The notes under the pieces: generated by a model
What the model was told of the DNA's origin: nothing
What the model saw: the letters and a program-made list of their open reading frames with translations, nothing else
The model's database searches: none
In this document: piece by piece, positions 16,027 through 23,983 of the stretch
How the letters are laid out: the number at the start of each line of letters is the position of its first letter
How positions within the stretch are numbered: the first letter of the stretch is position 1
Program-made: the position numbers and the translations under genes
Assembly (NCBI GenBank): GCA_044228505.1
Contig: JBGAUT010000017.1
Coordinates: 45,888 to 109,887, forward strand
From: JAEUKA01 sp044228505
GTDB taxonomy: Bacteria > Myxococcota_A > Polyangia > Palsa-1104 > JAEUJZ01
Direction of reading: 5' to 3'
Length of the DNA: 64,000 bases

Positions 16027-17175
16027 ATGCTCGATGATCGCCGTCTGAGCCTACTGCTCTTCCGGGTGCTCTGTTACCTAGTGCTGCTCGTCATCGCCTG
16101 GTCGGTGCTGTCCCGATTGTCGCTGGTGCTGACCCCAGTATCGGTGGCGCTGGTGCTCGCGTTCCTTCTAAACCCATCGGTAACGGCGCTGGAACGACGA
16201 AAAGTGCCACGCTGGTTGGCCGTCGGCGTGATGCTGCTGATCATGCTTGGGCTGCTGACGGCGGTAAGCCTGACCATCCCCTATCTCGTCCGCAGCGAAA
16301 TCGAGCGATTCTCGGCACAGCTCCCCAGCTATCAAGGGCTGATTGATCGCAAGCTGCTGCCGCTACTGAGCAAAATTTTCAAGTACCGAGCCACCAGCAT
16401 CGGCGACTGGCTGAAGCTGTTGACCACACAGCTAACCGACTGGGTACGCGGAGCCATGGGGCAGATCTCAGATGCACTGGGCACGGCCATCCTGAGCGTC
16501 GCCGGTCTGTTTAAGTACCTGGTCGCAGTACTGCTCGTGCCGGTTTTCACGGTGTCATTTCTAATGGACATGCCGACGATCGGGGAGAACCTGCGGGTGC
16601 TCATCCCACCTCGGCATCAGCCGCTCATCGTTGAGATCATGGATGACATCTACGGTGCCCTTGGAAGCTGGTTACGAGGACAGCTGACGGTGATGATCAT
16701 CCAGGCCGCGCTGTACTCGGTCGGCCTATCGATAGCGGGCATTCCCTTGGCGATCTTCATCGGTTGCACAGCGGGGCTGCTGGCATTTGTGCCCTATGTT
16801 GGGGTGCTGATTGGTCTGCTTTCCGCCCTGCTGGTCGCACTGCTAGAGGTGTCGACGGCGGGAGCGACGCCGATCCTCGGAGTGCTAGCGACCTTTGGCG
16901 CAGTCCAGCTTCTCGACGCACTGCTCATTACACCCCGTGCCGTGGGTGGACGTATCGGACTGTCGGCGGTCGGCGTCATCTTCGCGCTGTCGCTCGGAGG
17001 TAGCCTGCTCGGATATTCTGGACTCCTGCTTGCGGTCCCGGCAGCAGCGGTACTCAAAGCCTTGTGGCCCAGGCTCAAAGCCGCCTACACTAGCACCGCG
17101 TTTTACCGAAGCGAGCCGGCCGGATCTGCCGTCGCAGCAAAGGCCCCGCCCAGCAGCGAGAGCCAAAATCAATGA
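16027..17175 (+). CDS. AI-2E family (PerM/YdiK-like) membrane transporter
   Basis: The 382-residue product has about eight hydrophobic segments in the family arrangement: two near the N-terminus (LLFRVLCYLVLLVIAWSVL, VALVLAFLLNPSV), a large soluble loop, then closely spaced helices with conserved elements PRHQPLIVEIMDDIYGALGSWLRGQ and FVPYVGVLIGLLSA. The family includes exporters of uncertain substrates and Na+/H+ antiporters; substrate cannot be assigned. Its stop overlaps the next start by ATGA, indicating translational coupling to the enoyl-CoA hydratase gene. Confidence 0.88.
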   Translation: MLDDRRLSLLLFRVLCYLVLLVIAWSVLSRLSLVLTPVSVALVLAFLLNPSVTALERRKVPRWLAVGVMLLIMLGLLTAVSLTIPYLVRSEIERFSAQLPSYQGLIDRKLLPLLSKIFKYRATSIGDWLKLLTTQLTDWVRGAMGQISDALGTAILSVAGLFKYLVAVLLVPVFTVSFLMDMPTIGENLRVLIPPRHQPLIVEIMDDIYGALGSWLRGQLTVMIIQAALYSVGLSIAGIPLAIFIGCTAGLLAFVPYVGVLIGLLSALLVALLEVSTAGATPILGVLATFGAVQLLDALLITPRAVGGRIGLSAVGVIFALSLGGSLLGYSGLLLAVPAAAVLKALWPRLKAAYTSTAFYRSEPAGSAVAAKAPPSSESQNQ

Positions 17176-17987
17176 ACACCGATCAGAGTCAAACCCCCAC
17201 AGGCGAGCTTCTTGTATCGACCCAAGGAGCGATTCGCGTCCTGGCAATGAACCGTCCGCAGACCAAAAACGGACTCACCCTCGAACTGTTGAGTGGTCTC
17301 GTCGAAGAACTGAAGGCTGCTGGGTCTGATGAAACCATTCGGGCCGTCGTCCTAACGGGCCGTGGTGAAGCATTCTCATCAGGTCTCGATTTCAGAGCGG
17401 CGATGCACCTGATTCAGGCAGGCGGTCCCGACTTTGCCGAGCAAACCGAACATCGGATGCGCAACCACTTCCACGCTGCGATCCGCGCTCTGACCTCACT
17501 ATCGAAACCGGTGATCGCATTTCTTGACGGGGTGGCCGCTGGCTTCGGCTGCGATTTGGCCCTGGCTTGTGATCTTCGCGTCGGAACCAAGCGGTCTCGC
17601 TTTGGGGAGATTTTCATCAAGCGAGGCCTAATGCCTGACGGTGGTGGCACCTATACCCTGCCCCGTCTTATCGGCCTTGGTCGCGCTTTTGAGATGATGT
17701 TGACCGGTGACATCGTCGAGGCTGAAGAAGCGCAGCGGATCGGCCTACTCAATCGCATCGTCGATTCAGAAGCGGATGCCATGGCCTTTGCCGAACGCAT
17801 CGCTGCTGGTCCACCTCTGGTCATGGCCGAAATCAAGCACGCGCTGTACGCCGGACTCGGAAACACGTTTGATGCGGCACTCGAAAATGAAGTACGCGGC
17901 CAACTGAAGCTGCTCCGCTCACAAGACTTCATTGAAGGCGTCAGTGCCTTTCTGATGAAGCGCCCACCGCAGTTTTCCGGAAAGTAG
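17172..17987 (+). CDS. enoyl-CoA hydratase/isomerase (crotonase) family protein
   Basis: The 271-residue product shows the crotonase fold motifs: FSSGLDF (oxyanion hole region), VAAGFGCDLALACDLRVG (second oxyanion element), and FGEIFIKRGLMPDGGGTYTLPR. In classical hydratases the last motif carries a second catalytic Glu; here the segment reads PDGGGT, as in PaaG-like isomerases, so an isomerase or a specialised hydratase is possible. It acts on an acyl-CoA in the cytoplasm. It is the last gene of the kinase-transporter-crotonase run and ends 12 bp before the convergent metalloprotease gene. Confidence 0.88.
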   Translation: MNTDQSQTPTGELLVSTQGAIRVLAMNRPQTKNGLTLELLSGLVEELKAAGSDETIRAVVLTGRGEAFSSGLDFRAAMHLIQAGGPDFAEQTEHRMRNHFHAAIRALTSLSKPVIAFLDGVAAGFGCDLALACDLRVGTKRSRFGEIFIKRGLMPDGGGTYTLPRLIGLGRAFEMMLTGDIVEAEEAQRIGLLNRIVDSEADAMAFAERIAAGPPLVMAEIKHALYAGLGNTFDAALENEVRGQLKLLRSQDFIEGVSAFLMKRPPQFSGK

Positions 17988-17999
17988 TCCGCGCCTCCG

Positions 18000-20069
18000 T
18001 CACATGGTGGGCGCGTCCAGGCAGGGCGGACGCATCAGCGCGGGTGGGAGCTGCGAACCGGGCAAAATGCGTCGCAAGTACCCGTAGTCGGTATCGCAAA
18101 ATACCGCTGGCCCCGATGACGACAACTCCGAGCGCTCACTAAAGCTGCGCAGCGAGCCCGGATTCATGATCCGCCCCCGCAGGTTCCCCTGGTTGTGGTA
18201 GGAGCCCGTCGCATTGGCGGGATTCGCCAGTCCCAAGCTGTGTCCTAGCTCATGGGTCATCGTCGTGCCAATCAAACTGCCGAGCACAAAGATCGCGCAC
18301 GACACTTGATGGGAACGATCGTCGTTGCTCGCGGGGCAGATACTTCCCGATGACAAGGCCGGCAGCAGCGTGGCCTCGCGCACGGTGGCCGGTGTCCCTT
18401 TGGTATCGGGACGGAGCGGATCAAAGATGCGATCGAACAGCTCCGCTTCACCGGGCGCAGACTTGATCGCCGTGACGTTACCGGGATGGTTCGAAAACCC
18501 GAGGAGCTGTTCTGCAAACACCCCGCCATATCCCGGGGATCCGTCGTTCTGTGTGACCGCGTTGACCCCACCAATTCGGTCATACAGTCGTCGATTTTGC
18601 ATGTCTCGACCCGGCGTATTGTCGTACCCGAGATAGCCAAGCCCATTGGGATCAGGCCCGCCGATATCGACCTGCGCGTAGTGAGCAAAATCGGTAGGCA
18701 GCGCAGAGTCCTCGCTGGCTTCACGAAACTCGATATTGATCCCCGCATAGTCTCGCCGAGCGACCTCCAGCACACGTGCACGCACGGCATTGTCGACGGC
18801 GCGCAGTCCAAACAAACGCAAGCTATCTTGGTAGGACGATAGGAACCGCACCACCACGACCTGCTTGGGACGCAGCAGCGCAATTTTCATCGGCGTGGGT
18901 TTGCTCGATACGGATTCACGACCGTAGCGCAGCGTCGTGGTGCCGGTGCCGACGAACACGCCAGCGGCCTCCCGCAGACCGCCACGCGACTCAAGCGCCT
19001 GCCCAAGCGCATCCGTCTCATCGAGTACATAGCGCCCAACCGGGCCAGTCGGAAAGCGCGGGAGCCACTTCACGACGATCTCGGTGTCGACTGGAATCAT
19101 GACCGGTGAGCCTTCGAGAGAAAACTGCCCCTGGAGTCTCACCAGCGTCGCCTGCCCAGCCTGCCCACCGATAAACCCCGCCCCCTGCATCTCCACGTAC
19201 TGTCCCAGGCTCGCCGCGCTCGGAGAAATCCCAGTCAGCTCGGGTCGCACTTGCTCGACGGTGATCGTCCGCGCCGAAGACAGTGTGCGGGCAGCACTCC
19301 CCGGCGGTTGATTGCGCAGCCGCAGCGTGCCCGAAAACTTCCCCGGCAGCACGCCATGGATCGTTGGTGAGTACGGAAAAATCGCGCTGGTCCGCTCGAA
19401 GCGATTCTGCGGCTGCACCGGCACTTCGACCTCCCGAACGGCCCGACCGTTGATCGAGCACGGTTCACTGGTTCCCTCTGGGAGAAAGCAGCCGGATAGC
19501 AGCGCCACGGTATCCCCCTCGCCCTCGCCAAACAGGAAGCCGTCCCCGCGCACGCTCAACCAATCATTCGGATGGACCTTTCCCGTCATGCGCTGCGGCC
19601 CGGATAGCTCGATGAGATCCAACTTCGGTGTCAGGCTCGGTACAAGTCGGAGCTTGGCGGCCACCGGCTCCGAGACATGCTCTCGCCGATCAATGACGCT
19701 ATCGACGACCACCTTGGCGTGCCCATCGAACTCGATGCTGTTGCCGCCCAGCTGCTGGAGCACCTCGGTATCGACGCGAACTTGCGCTTCGGTGGCACTC
19801 ACGTACTCAGCGCGCAGCCGAACATCGAGGTTTCGCGGTACCGCCCCCGGCAGCTTGCTCGTCCCCGTCAGCCACAAGTGAAGTGACCCTTCGGATGGCC
19901 CCGGCAAAGAGCGCCCACGAATCACCAACCTCGATGCAGGCAGAAGTGTCGTCGGAGCCACTTCGACAATCGCCAACTCGGCCAGCCCTGGGTCGGGATC
20001 GGCCAGCGGATCCAGTGGTGGCGCACAAGCGCACATCAAGATCAGCAGCGATGGTAGCCACCGATTCAT
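18000..20069 (-). CDS. lipoprotein with IPT/TIG-like domains and metzincin-like protease motif
   Basis: The start at 20069 is chosen because it gives a lipoprotein signal (MNRWLPSLLILMCAC) and overlaps the upstream stop by ATGA; a longer frame upstream lacks a signal. The mature chain has beta-rich segments with IPT/TIG character (LTGISPSAASLGQYVEMQGAGFIGG). Near the C-terminus is HELGHSLGLAN, then RIMNPGS, which resembles the HExxHxxGxxH zinc site and Met-turn of metzincins, but with Asn at the third ligand position. A nearby His (GSYHNQG) could substitute. It is probably an exported peptidase or an inactive relative. The paired upstream gene suggests a joint function. Confidence 0.8.
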   Translation of the reverse strand: MNRWLPSLLILMCACAPPLDPLADPDPGLAELAIVEVAPTTLLPASRLVIRGRSLPGPSEGSLHLWLTGTSKLPGAVPRNLDVRLRAEYVSATEAQVRVDTEVLQQLGGNSIEFDGHAKVVVDSVIDRREHVSEPVAAKLRLVPSLTPKLDLIELSGPQRMTGKVHPNDWLSVRGDGFLFGEGEGDTVALLSGCFLPEGTSEPCSINGRAVREVEVPVQPQNRFERTSAIFPYSPTIHGVLPGKFSGTLRLRNQPPGSAARTLSSARTITVEQVRPELTGISPSAASLGQYVEMQGAGFIGGQAGQATLVRLQGQFSLEGSPVMIPVDTEIVVKWLPRFPTGPVGRYVLDETDALGQALESRGGLREAAGVFVGTGTTTLRYGRESVSSKPTPMKIALLRPKQVVVVRFLSSYQDSLRLFGLRAVDNAVRARVLEVARRDYAGINIEFREASEDSALPTDFAHYAQVDIGGPDPNGLGYLGYDNTPGRDMQNRRLYDRIGGVNAVTQNDGSPGYGGVFAEQLLGFSNHPGNVTAIKSAPGEAELFDRIFDPLRPDTKGTPATVREATLLPALSSGSICPASNDDRSHQVSCAIFVLGSLIGTTMTHELGHSLGLANPANATGSYHNQGNLRGRIMNPGSLRSFSERSELSSSGPAVFCDTDYGYLRRILPGSQLPPALMRPPCLDAPTM

Positions 20070-20740
20070 AGCGTTCTCCGCAGGACGATGACGTAGCTCT
20101 TTCGCACCAAGTGCGGACCGGCCTCGGCTTGAATCAACAGCGGATAAATCGTCTCGGCGGCGGCCTGGCTCATGGAAGGACAAAACACCAGCTTTCCCCC
20201 CAGTTCATCGGTCTGAACGATCTCGGCATTGGGAGGCGGGTTGACGAGCGACAGCTCCACCTGGGGCGAGCTGCTTGACTCCACCACCACCGACACGGCC
20301 GAACACGCCATCATTCGCAGATCCAGCGTCGTGCCCTCCCCGACCGGCTCGCGAAACTGCGGAGGATCTCCGCCCGACTCAATGGTGAATCCCAACTCCA
20401 GCGAACCGGACAATGGACCGCTATGCGCCGAAAACTCGATCGCCAAGGGTCCAACATCGGTGGCAAGTGGGGTAAATCGCCACAGCGCCCGACCGCCACT
20501 GTAGGTGCTCAGCGTTGGACGGCTTAGGCGAGTGGTCAGCTCCGGGTTTTCCGGCGAACGCCACTCCCAGGTCAGCGGTTCTTCGCCGGTTCCATCGGCC
20601 AGCAGCGGAATCACGACCTCGTGAGCAACAGTAACTGAGTGCGGCGATAACGCCGACAGCTTGAGCGAGCCCACCTGTGGACCGCACGCCGTTGCCACGA
20701 GCACCCCAGCGACAAACCAATGCCTCACGGGCCATACCAT
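20066..20740 (-). CDS. lipoprotein of unknown function, partner of the metalloprotease-like protein
   Basis: The frame is open further upstream, but the ATG at 20740 gives a proper lipoprotein signal (MVWPVRHWFVAGVLVATACG) and is preferred. The mature chain of about 200 residues is beta-rich with Ser/Pro/Glu and two Cys (MMACSAV, LVFCPSM), with the look of two Ig-like or cadherin-like domains (PLTWEWRSPEN, LWRFTPLATDVG). I do not recognise a named family. Its stop overlaps the start of the metalloprotease-like gene by ATGA, so the two are translated together. Confidence 0.72.
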   Translation of the reverse strand: MVWPVRHWFVAGVLVATACGPQVGSLKLSALSPHSVTVAHEVVIPLLADGTGEEPLTWEWRSPENPELTTRLSRPTLSTYSGGRALWRFTPLATDVGPLAIEFSAHSGPLSGSLELGFTIESGGDPPQFREPVGEGTTLDLRMMACSAVSVVVESSSSPQVELSLVNPPPNAEIVQTDELGGKLVFCPSMSQAAAETIYPLLIQAEAGPHLVRKSYVIVLRRTL

Positions 20741-20803
20741 ACACAGGAAGACACCGGAGGAAAGCTGCGAATCGGTGCGACCCCAAAAACCAGCAAGCCC
20801 AAA

Positions 20804-20838
20804 TAAAAAAAGCCCACCCCATTGCTGGAGCAGGCTTT
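20804..20838 (-). terminator. rho-independent-type terminator downstream of the 84-residue secreted protein gene
   Basis: On the minus strand AAAGCC and GGCTTT pair around an imperfect inner stem (TGCTCC/GGGGTG), and are followed by a run of seven T. It lies about 55 bp past the stop codon of the small Lys-rich protein and just before the lipoprotein gene at 20740. Confidence 0.6.
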
Positions 20839-20892
20839 CTCTCACCTCAACTGAGCAGCCAGGCTACTCAGCGAAAGCAAGGAGAGGAGAGA

Positions 20893-21147
20893 CTACTTGG
20901 TCTCTTCCTTCTTCTCGGCCTTCTTGGCCTTTTCCTTCTTGGCGGGCTTCTCGGCCTTCGCGTCGTCCGCCTTCTTCTCTTCGCTGGCTGCGGTCACGGT
21001 CTTCTTCTCTGGCTTCTTCTCGTCCTTCTTCTTCTCGCCAGCGCCCTTGTCTTCCTTGGCAGGAGCATTGGCGGTCTCCTCGGCGAGAACCGGAGCGGTG
21101 AGCGAGAGAGCAAAGGCGAACGCGAACAGGGTGGAAAGCTTCTTCAT
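20893..21147 (-). CDS. small secreted Lys/Glu/Ala-rich protein
   Basis: The start at 21147 follows an AGGAGA ribosome site and opens a clear signal peptide (MKKLSTLFAFAFALSLTAPVLAEE); the frame upstream of it lacks these. The mature chain, about 65 residues, is nearly all Lys, Glu, Ala, Asp and Pro in short repeats (KKDEKKPEKK, KAEKPAKKEKAKKAEKKEE), with no Cys or aromatic residues. It should be disordered or helical in the periplasm and highly charged. No family is recognised. A second, longer protein of similar style lies 0.7 kb away at 21825. Confidence 0.75.
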   Translation of the reverse strand: MKKLSTLFAFAFALSLTAPVLAEETANAPAKEDKGAGEKKKDEKKPEKKTVTAASEEKKADDAKAEKPAKKEKAKKAEKKEETK

Positions 21148-21501
21148 GGTGATTCTCCTATCAACTTGGGTGTGAAAGATGTGGCGAGTATGTGGCCCGC
21201 GCACTCTGATAGGTCGCTTCTGCGGAATCTGTGCCAAGAGCCCCCATTTCAAGCCGGATCGCAGGGTCTCAGACGAGAATTCCTACATTTGGCGGTGAGT
21301 GAAGCCGTGTGGTAGTGGCGATTGTGTACGCATCCAGTGAGGCAAAAACGACCATCACGCCCAGGCCGCCACACAAGCTTGCCTCATTGGCTAAAAATGA
21401 CCCGAGATAACTTACATAATAAATACTGGACTATCGAATGATCGGACCGAGATGACTTGGCTTGTTTTTCGGAAGCCAAGCGCCTAGAAGGGAGCCTCGC
21501 C
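21148..21501. other. 354-bp divergent intergenic region
   Basis: It separates the small Lys-rich gene (minus) from acylphosphatase (plus) and should hold both promoters. The part near 21400-21440 is AT-rich (CTTACATAATAAATACTGG) and could contain a -10 element, but I cannot pair it with a -35. No gene is evident. Confidence 0.5.
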
Positions 21502-21807
21502 ATGGGAAACACGCAGCTCAATCGACGGGTCCGGCTTCGGATCACCGGCAAGGTGCAGGGCGTCTACTACCGCTCATCGGCCAGCGAGGAAGCCCGCGTA
21601 CTTGGACTGTGCGGTTTTGTCCGAAACTTGCCCACAGGCGATGTCGAGCTGATCGCCGAAGGATCAGCGGCGGCGCTCGATTCGCTCATCGCCTGGTGCA
21701 AGGTCGGTCCGCCCGCAGCGGAGGTCGCGGCGGTCGATGTTCAGTACGAAAGTTCAACCGGAGAGTATCTGGACTTCCGGGTCCGGCGCGGCGATTCGCT
21801 GCGCTAG
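21502..21807 (+). CDS. acyP: acylphosphatase
   Basis: The start at 21502 follows GAAGGGA and removes a 15-residue leader not seen in the family. The 101-residue product has the substrate-binding loop GKVQGVYYRSS, whose Arg binds the acyl phosphate, and the catalytic Asn in GFVRNLPTGDVELIAEG. The length is typical (90-100). The enzyme hydrolyses carboxyl-phosphate bonds such as acetyl or carbamoyl phosphate in the cytoplasm. Its stop is 17 bp from the convergent stop of the next gene. Confidence 0.95.
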   Translation: MGNTQLNRRVRLRITGKVQGVYYRSSASEEARVLGLCGFVRNLPTGDVELIAEGSAAALDSLIAWCKVGPPAAEVAAVDVQYESSTGEYLDFRVRRGDSLR

Positions 21808-21824
21808 GTTCTGATCGAGACGGA

Positions 21825-22310
21825 TTACTTGGCGGGCTTGGCGTCTTTGGCGTCGTGCTTGGCGTCTTTGGCGTCGTGCTTGGCGTCCTTGACGTCGTGC
21901 TTGAGTTCCTTTTTGTCCTTGTTCAGCTCCATCTTGTCTTTGTGGAGCTCCTTCTTGTCGGCCTTGAGCTCCTTGGCATCAGCCTTCAGCTCGGCCTTGG
22001 CAGCCTTGGCAGCGTCCTTGTCGCCAGCGGCCCGGGCATCCTTGAGGGCCTTCTTGTCCTCGCGGATCTCCTTCTTGTCGGCCTTGATTTCGGCCTTGTC
22101 GGCCTTCACCTCGGCACGGTCCGCCTTGATGGCAGCCTTGTCGGCGACGATCTGGGCGTTACCAGACTTCACCTCGGCCTTGCTAGCCTTCGCATCGGCA
22201 CCAGCGGCAGCAGCGGGAGCCGGAGCAGCGGCCGTCTGGGCAAACACCGCCGGAGCGGCCAGCATCATTCCCATCGCAACAGTGAGAGCAGTCTTATTGT
22301 TGGTACGCAT
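21825..22310 (-). CDS. secreted Ala/Lys/Asp-rich heptad-repeat protein
   Basis: The 161-residue product has a signal peptide (NKTALTVAMGMMLAAPAVFAQ), a Pro/Ala spacer, then an unbroken run of 7-residue repeats. These include KADRAEV/KADKAEI/KADKKEI units, later KADAKEL/KADKKEL, and three HD(V/A)KDAK copies before the end. Regular hydrophobic spacing with alternating Lys and Asp/Glu predicts a long charged single helix or coiled coil outside the cytoplasm. There is no Cys and no enzymatic motif. A structural or envelope-spacer role is inference. The upstream spacer has a 20-bp palindrome. Confidence 0.78.
   Translation of the reverse strand: MRTNNKTALTVAMGMMLAAPAVFAQTAAAPAPAAAAGADAKASKAEVKSGNAQIVADKAAIKADRAEVKADKAEIKADKKEIREDKKALKDARAAGDKDAAKAAKAELKADAKELKADKKELHKDKMELNKDKKELKHDVKDAKHDAKDAKHDAKDAKPAK
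21838..21900. repeat. three 21-bp tandem repeats coding HDxKDAK
   Basis: The units are at 21838-21858, 21859-21879 (identical) and 21880-21900 (two differences). They encode the repeated C-terminal heptad of the Ala/Lys-rich protein. Confidence 0.9.
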
Positions 22311-22419
22311 GATTCAGTTCCTCCTGGGATCTGGTGATCGGTTCTGGGCTTCAGAGCCTGTTTCGTGAGGTCTGACGAAGGTCGGTCAGGTTTTGTTCCC
22401 AGAATTCGCAGCCTACGAA

Positions 22420-22439
22420 ATGTATTACAAAATACATTA
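22420..22439. promoter_or_regulatory. perfect palindrome AATGTATT-ACAA-AATACATT
   Basis: Eight-base arms with a 4-base centre lie in the 297-bp spacer between the Ala/Lys-rich protein gene (minus, start 22310) and the ECF sigma gene (plus, start 22608). The symmetry and position fit an operator for a dimeric repressor. A second AT-rich patch follows immediately (AAATACAGATTCAG). The rest of the spacer shows nothing I can name. Confidence 0.5.
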
Positions 22440-22607
22440 AATACAGATTCAGTTGACGAGCATTCTGATCACTTTGCAGGTAATCTGGGCACCCTTGCTT
22501 GAAGCAAATCGTCAGCGCTCGGAAGGCGAGCGCCTCGCGATCGGCTCCAGATTCTTCGCGTGGGATGGAACGAATCCGGACCAAAGCTCGTCCGCTAACC
22601 AGCCCCT

Positions 22608-23279
22608 ATGCATGCACTGCGCCTTGCCAGTCGCGAACCGACCCCTGACTTTGCAGCCGCCGAACCGGAGCCTCGGGTGAGTGACGAGATCTTCTGCGGC
22701 CCAGAGCTTGCCGCACTGATCAGTCAGGCTCAGCTCGGCGACATCGCCGCGTTCGAGCGCTTGATGGCGATGTATCAGCGCAAGATCCTCAGCTTCTCTC
22801 GCGCTTTTGTCAGCGACCCGGAGCTAGCCAGCGATGTCGCCCAAGACGCCATGTTGCGGATCTATCGCTCGCTCGGTGGCTTCCGGTTTCAGTCTTCGCT
22901 CCAGACTTGGATGTTTCGAATCGTGCGCAACATCGTCTTGGACCATGCCAAAAGTCGTCGGAGCAAAGAACGCAAACGCGAGCAACCGCTCGAGGCCACC
23001 ACAGAGCGCGACATGGGTGCCACAGAGGGCCGCAATCCCGAGGCCGAACTATTGGCTCACGAGAGAAAGTCACAGCTGTGGAGCGCGCTCAATGAGATCC
23101 CCGAGGCGTACCGCAGCGTGCTGGTACTAGCCGACATCCAAGGGATGAGCTACGAAGAGGTTGCAGCCGTCGTCGAGACTCCGGTCGGTACCGTCAAATC
23201 CCGGCTCAACCGTGGCAGAGAGGCGCTGCGAGCCTTATTGGTTGCAAAGGGCTGCTTGGTCGATGGAGAACGAACATGA
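22608..23279 (+). CDS. ECF-type RNA polymerase sigma factor
   Basis: The 223-residue product has sigma region 2 (ELASDVAQDAMLRIYRSLGGFRFQSSLQTWMFRIVRNIVLDHAK, including the -10 recognition helix) and region 4 (LNEIPEAYRSVLVLADIQGMSYEEVAAVVETPVGTVKSRLNRGREALR), without regions 1 or 3. The N-terminal 25 residues are poorly conserved, and a GTG at about 22680 is an alternative start. Its stop overlaps the anti-sigma start by ATGA, the usual arrangement for a sigma factor held inactive by a co-made membrane anti-sigma factor. Confidence 0.93.
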   Translation: MHALRLASREPTPDFAAAEPEPRVSDEIFCGPELAALISQAQLGDIAAFERLMAMYQRKILSFSRAFVSDPELASDVAQDAMLRIYRSLGGFRFQSSLQTWMFRIVRNIVLDHAKSRRSKERKREQPLEATTERDMGATEGRNPEAELLAHERKSQLWSALNEIPEAYRSVLVLADIQGMSYEEVAAVVETPVGTVKSRLNRGREALRALLVAKGCLVDGERT

Positions 23280-23983
23280 AATGCGCTGACTGTACAGAGC
23301 TACTCCCGTCGCTAACCAGCGGCGAATTGTCGCGTGACAGTCGGGCCTCCGTCGATGCCCATCTATCCGGCTGCACGTCCTGCCAGCGCCGCCTGACAGA
23401 GCTTCGTCAGACGATTGGGATGCTTCGTGACGCCGGACGGAACACGACCCTGCCAGCAGATTTTCAGCGCAAGCTGCATGCCCGACTGAGCGCCGAACCG
23501 CATCCCAAGCTACCGCTGCTCACTCGATTATGGTGGGGTCTCGAGCGACTTGGGCTAGATAGTGGTCCACGACTATTGGCCGGAGCCACCCTGACTTTGG
23601 CTACGGTGTTGCTGCTGATTGTCCCGTTACGACATCAGCACGAAACAACGGCCCGTGTCTTTGTCCCCGCAGAAACCGTGGCCGCATCGTTTCGGATTCC
23701 CAGCCACCGGGTGGCCGTTGTGCAGCTTGACTTCGTGGCCGATGTCTCCGTCGAAGATGTCGAATTCGAGGTCAATCTCCCCGGCGAGTTAGAGTTTGTA
23801 GACGGAGGGCAGGCGATTCCAGAGCGCCACATCGCTTGGCACGGCTCGCTATCGGTCGGCTCGAATCCAGTTCCTGTCGCCATTCGCGGTGCTCGCCCCG
23901 GCCGTTATCGAGTCACGGCCCATGCCAGGGGTCGCGACATCACCGTCCGACACGAAGTCCTGTTAGAGGTCGTTCCGTCATGA
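23276..23983 (+). CDS. membrane anti-sigma factor with zinc-finger (HC2/ZAS) domain
   Basis: The 235-residue product begins MKCADCTELLPSLTSGEL and has the zinc-binding H-x3-C-x2-C motif in HLSGCTSC, typical of anti-sigma factors that wrap around an ECF sigma. A membrane helix follows at about residues 101-117 (LLAGATLTLATVLLLIV), and the remaining 115 residues are an outside beta-rich domain (RVAVVQLDFVADVSVEDVEFEVNLPGELEF) that could sense an envelope signal. It overlaps both neighbours by ATGA (start with the sigma gene, stop with the Pro-rich gene), so three proteins are coupled. Confidence 0.9.
   Translation: MKCADCTELLPSLTSGELSRDSRASVDAHLSGCTSCQRRLTELRQTIGMLRDAGRNTTLPADFQRKLHARLSAEPHPKLPLLTRLWWGLERLGLDSGPRLLAGATLTLATVLLLIVPLRHQHETTARVFVPAETVAASFRIPSHRVAVVQLDFVADVSVEDVEFEVNLPGELEFVDGGQAIPERHIAWHGSLSVGSNPVPVAIRGARPGRYRVTAHARGRDITVRHEVLLEVVPS

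Noticed and set aside
20677..21315. A 212-codon plus-strand frame over the small Lys-rich gene
   Set aside because: Its Leu-rich stretch is the complement of the Lys/Glu-rich repeats; the minus strand has a ribosome site and signal peptide.
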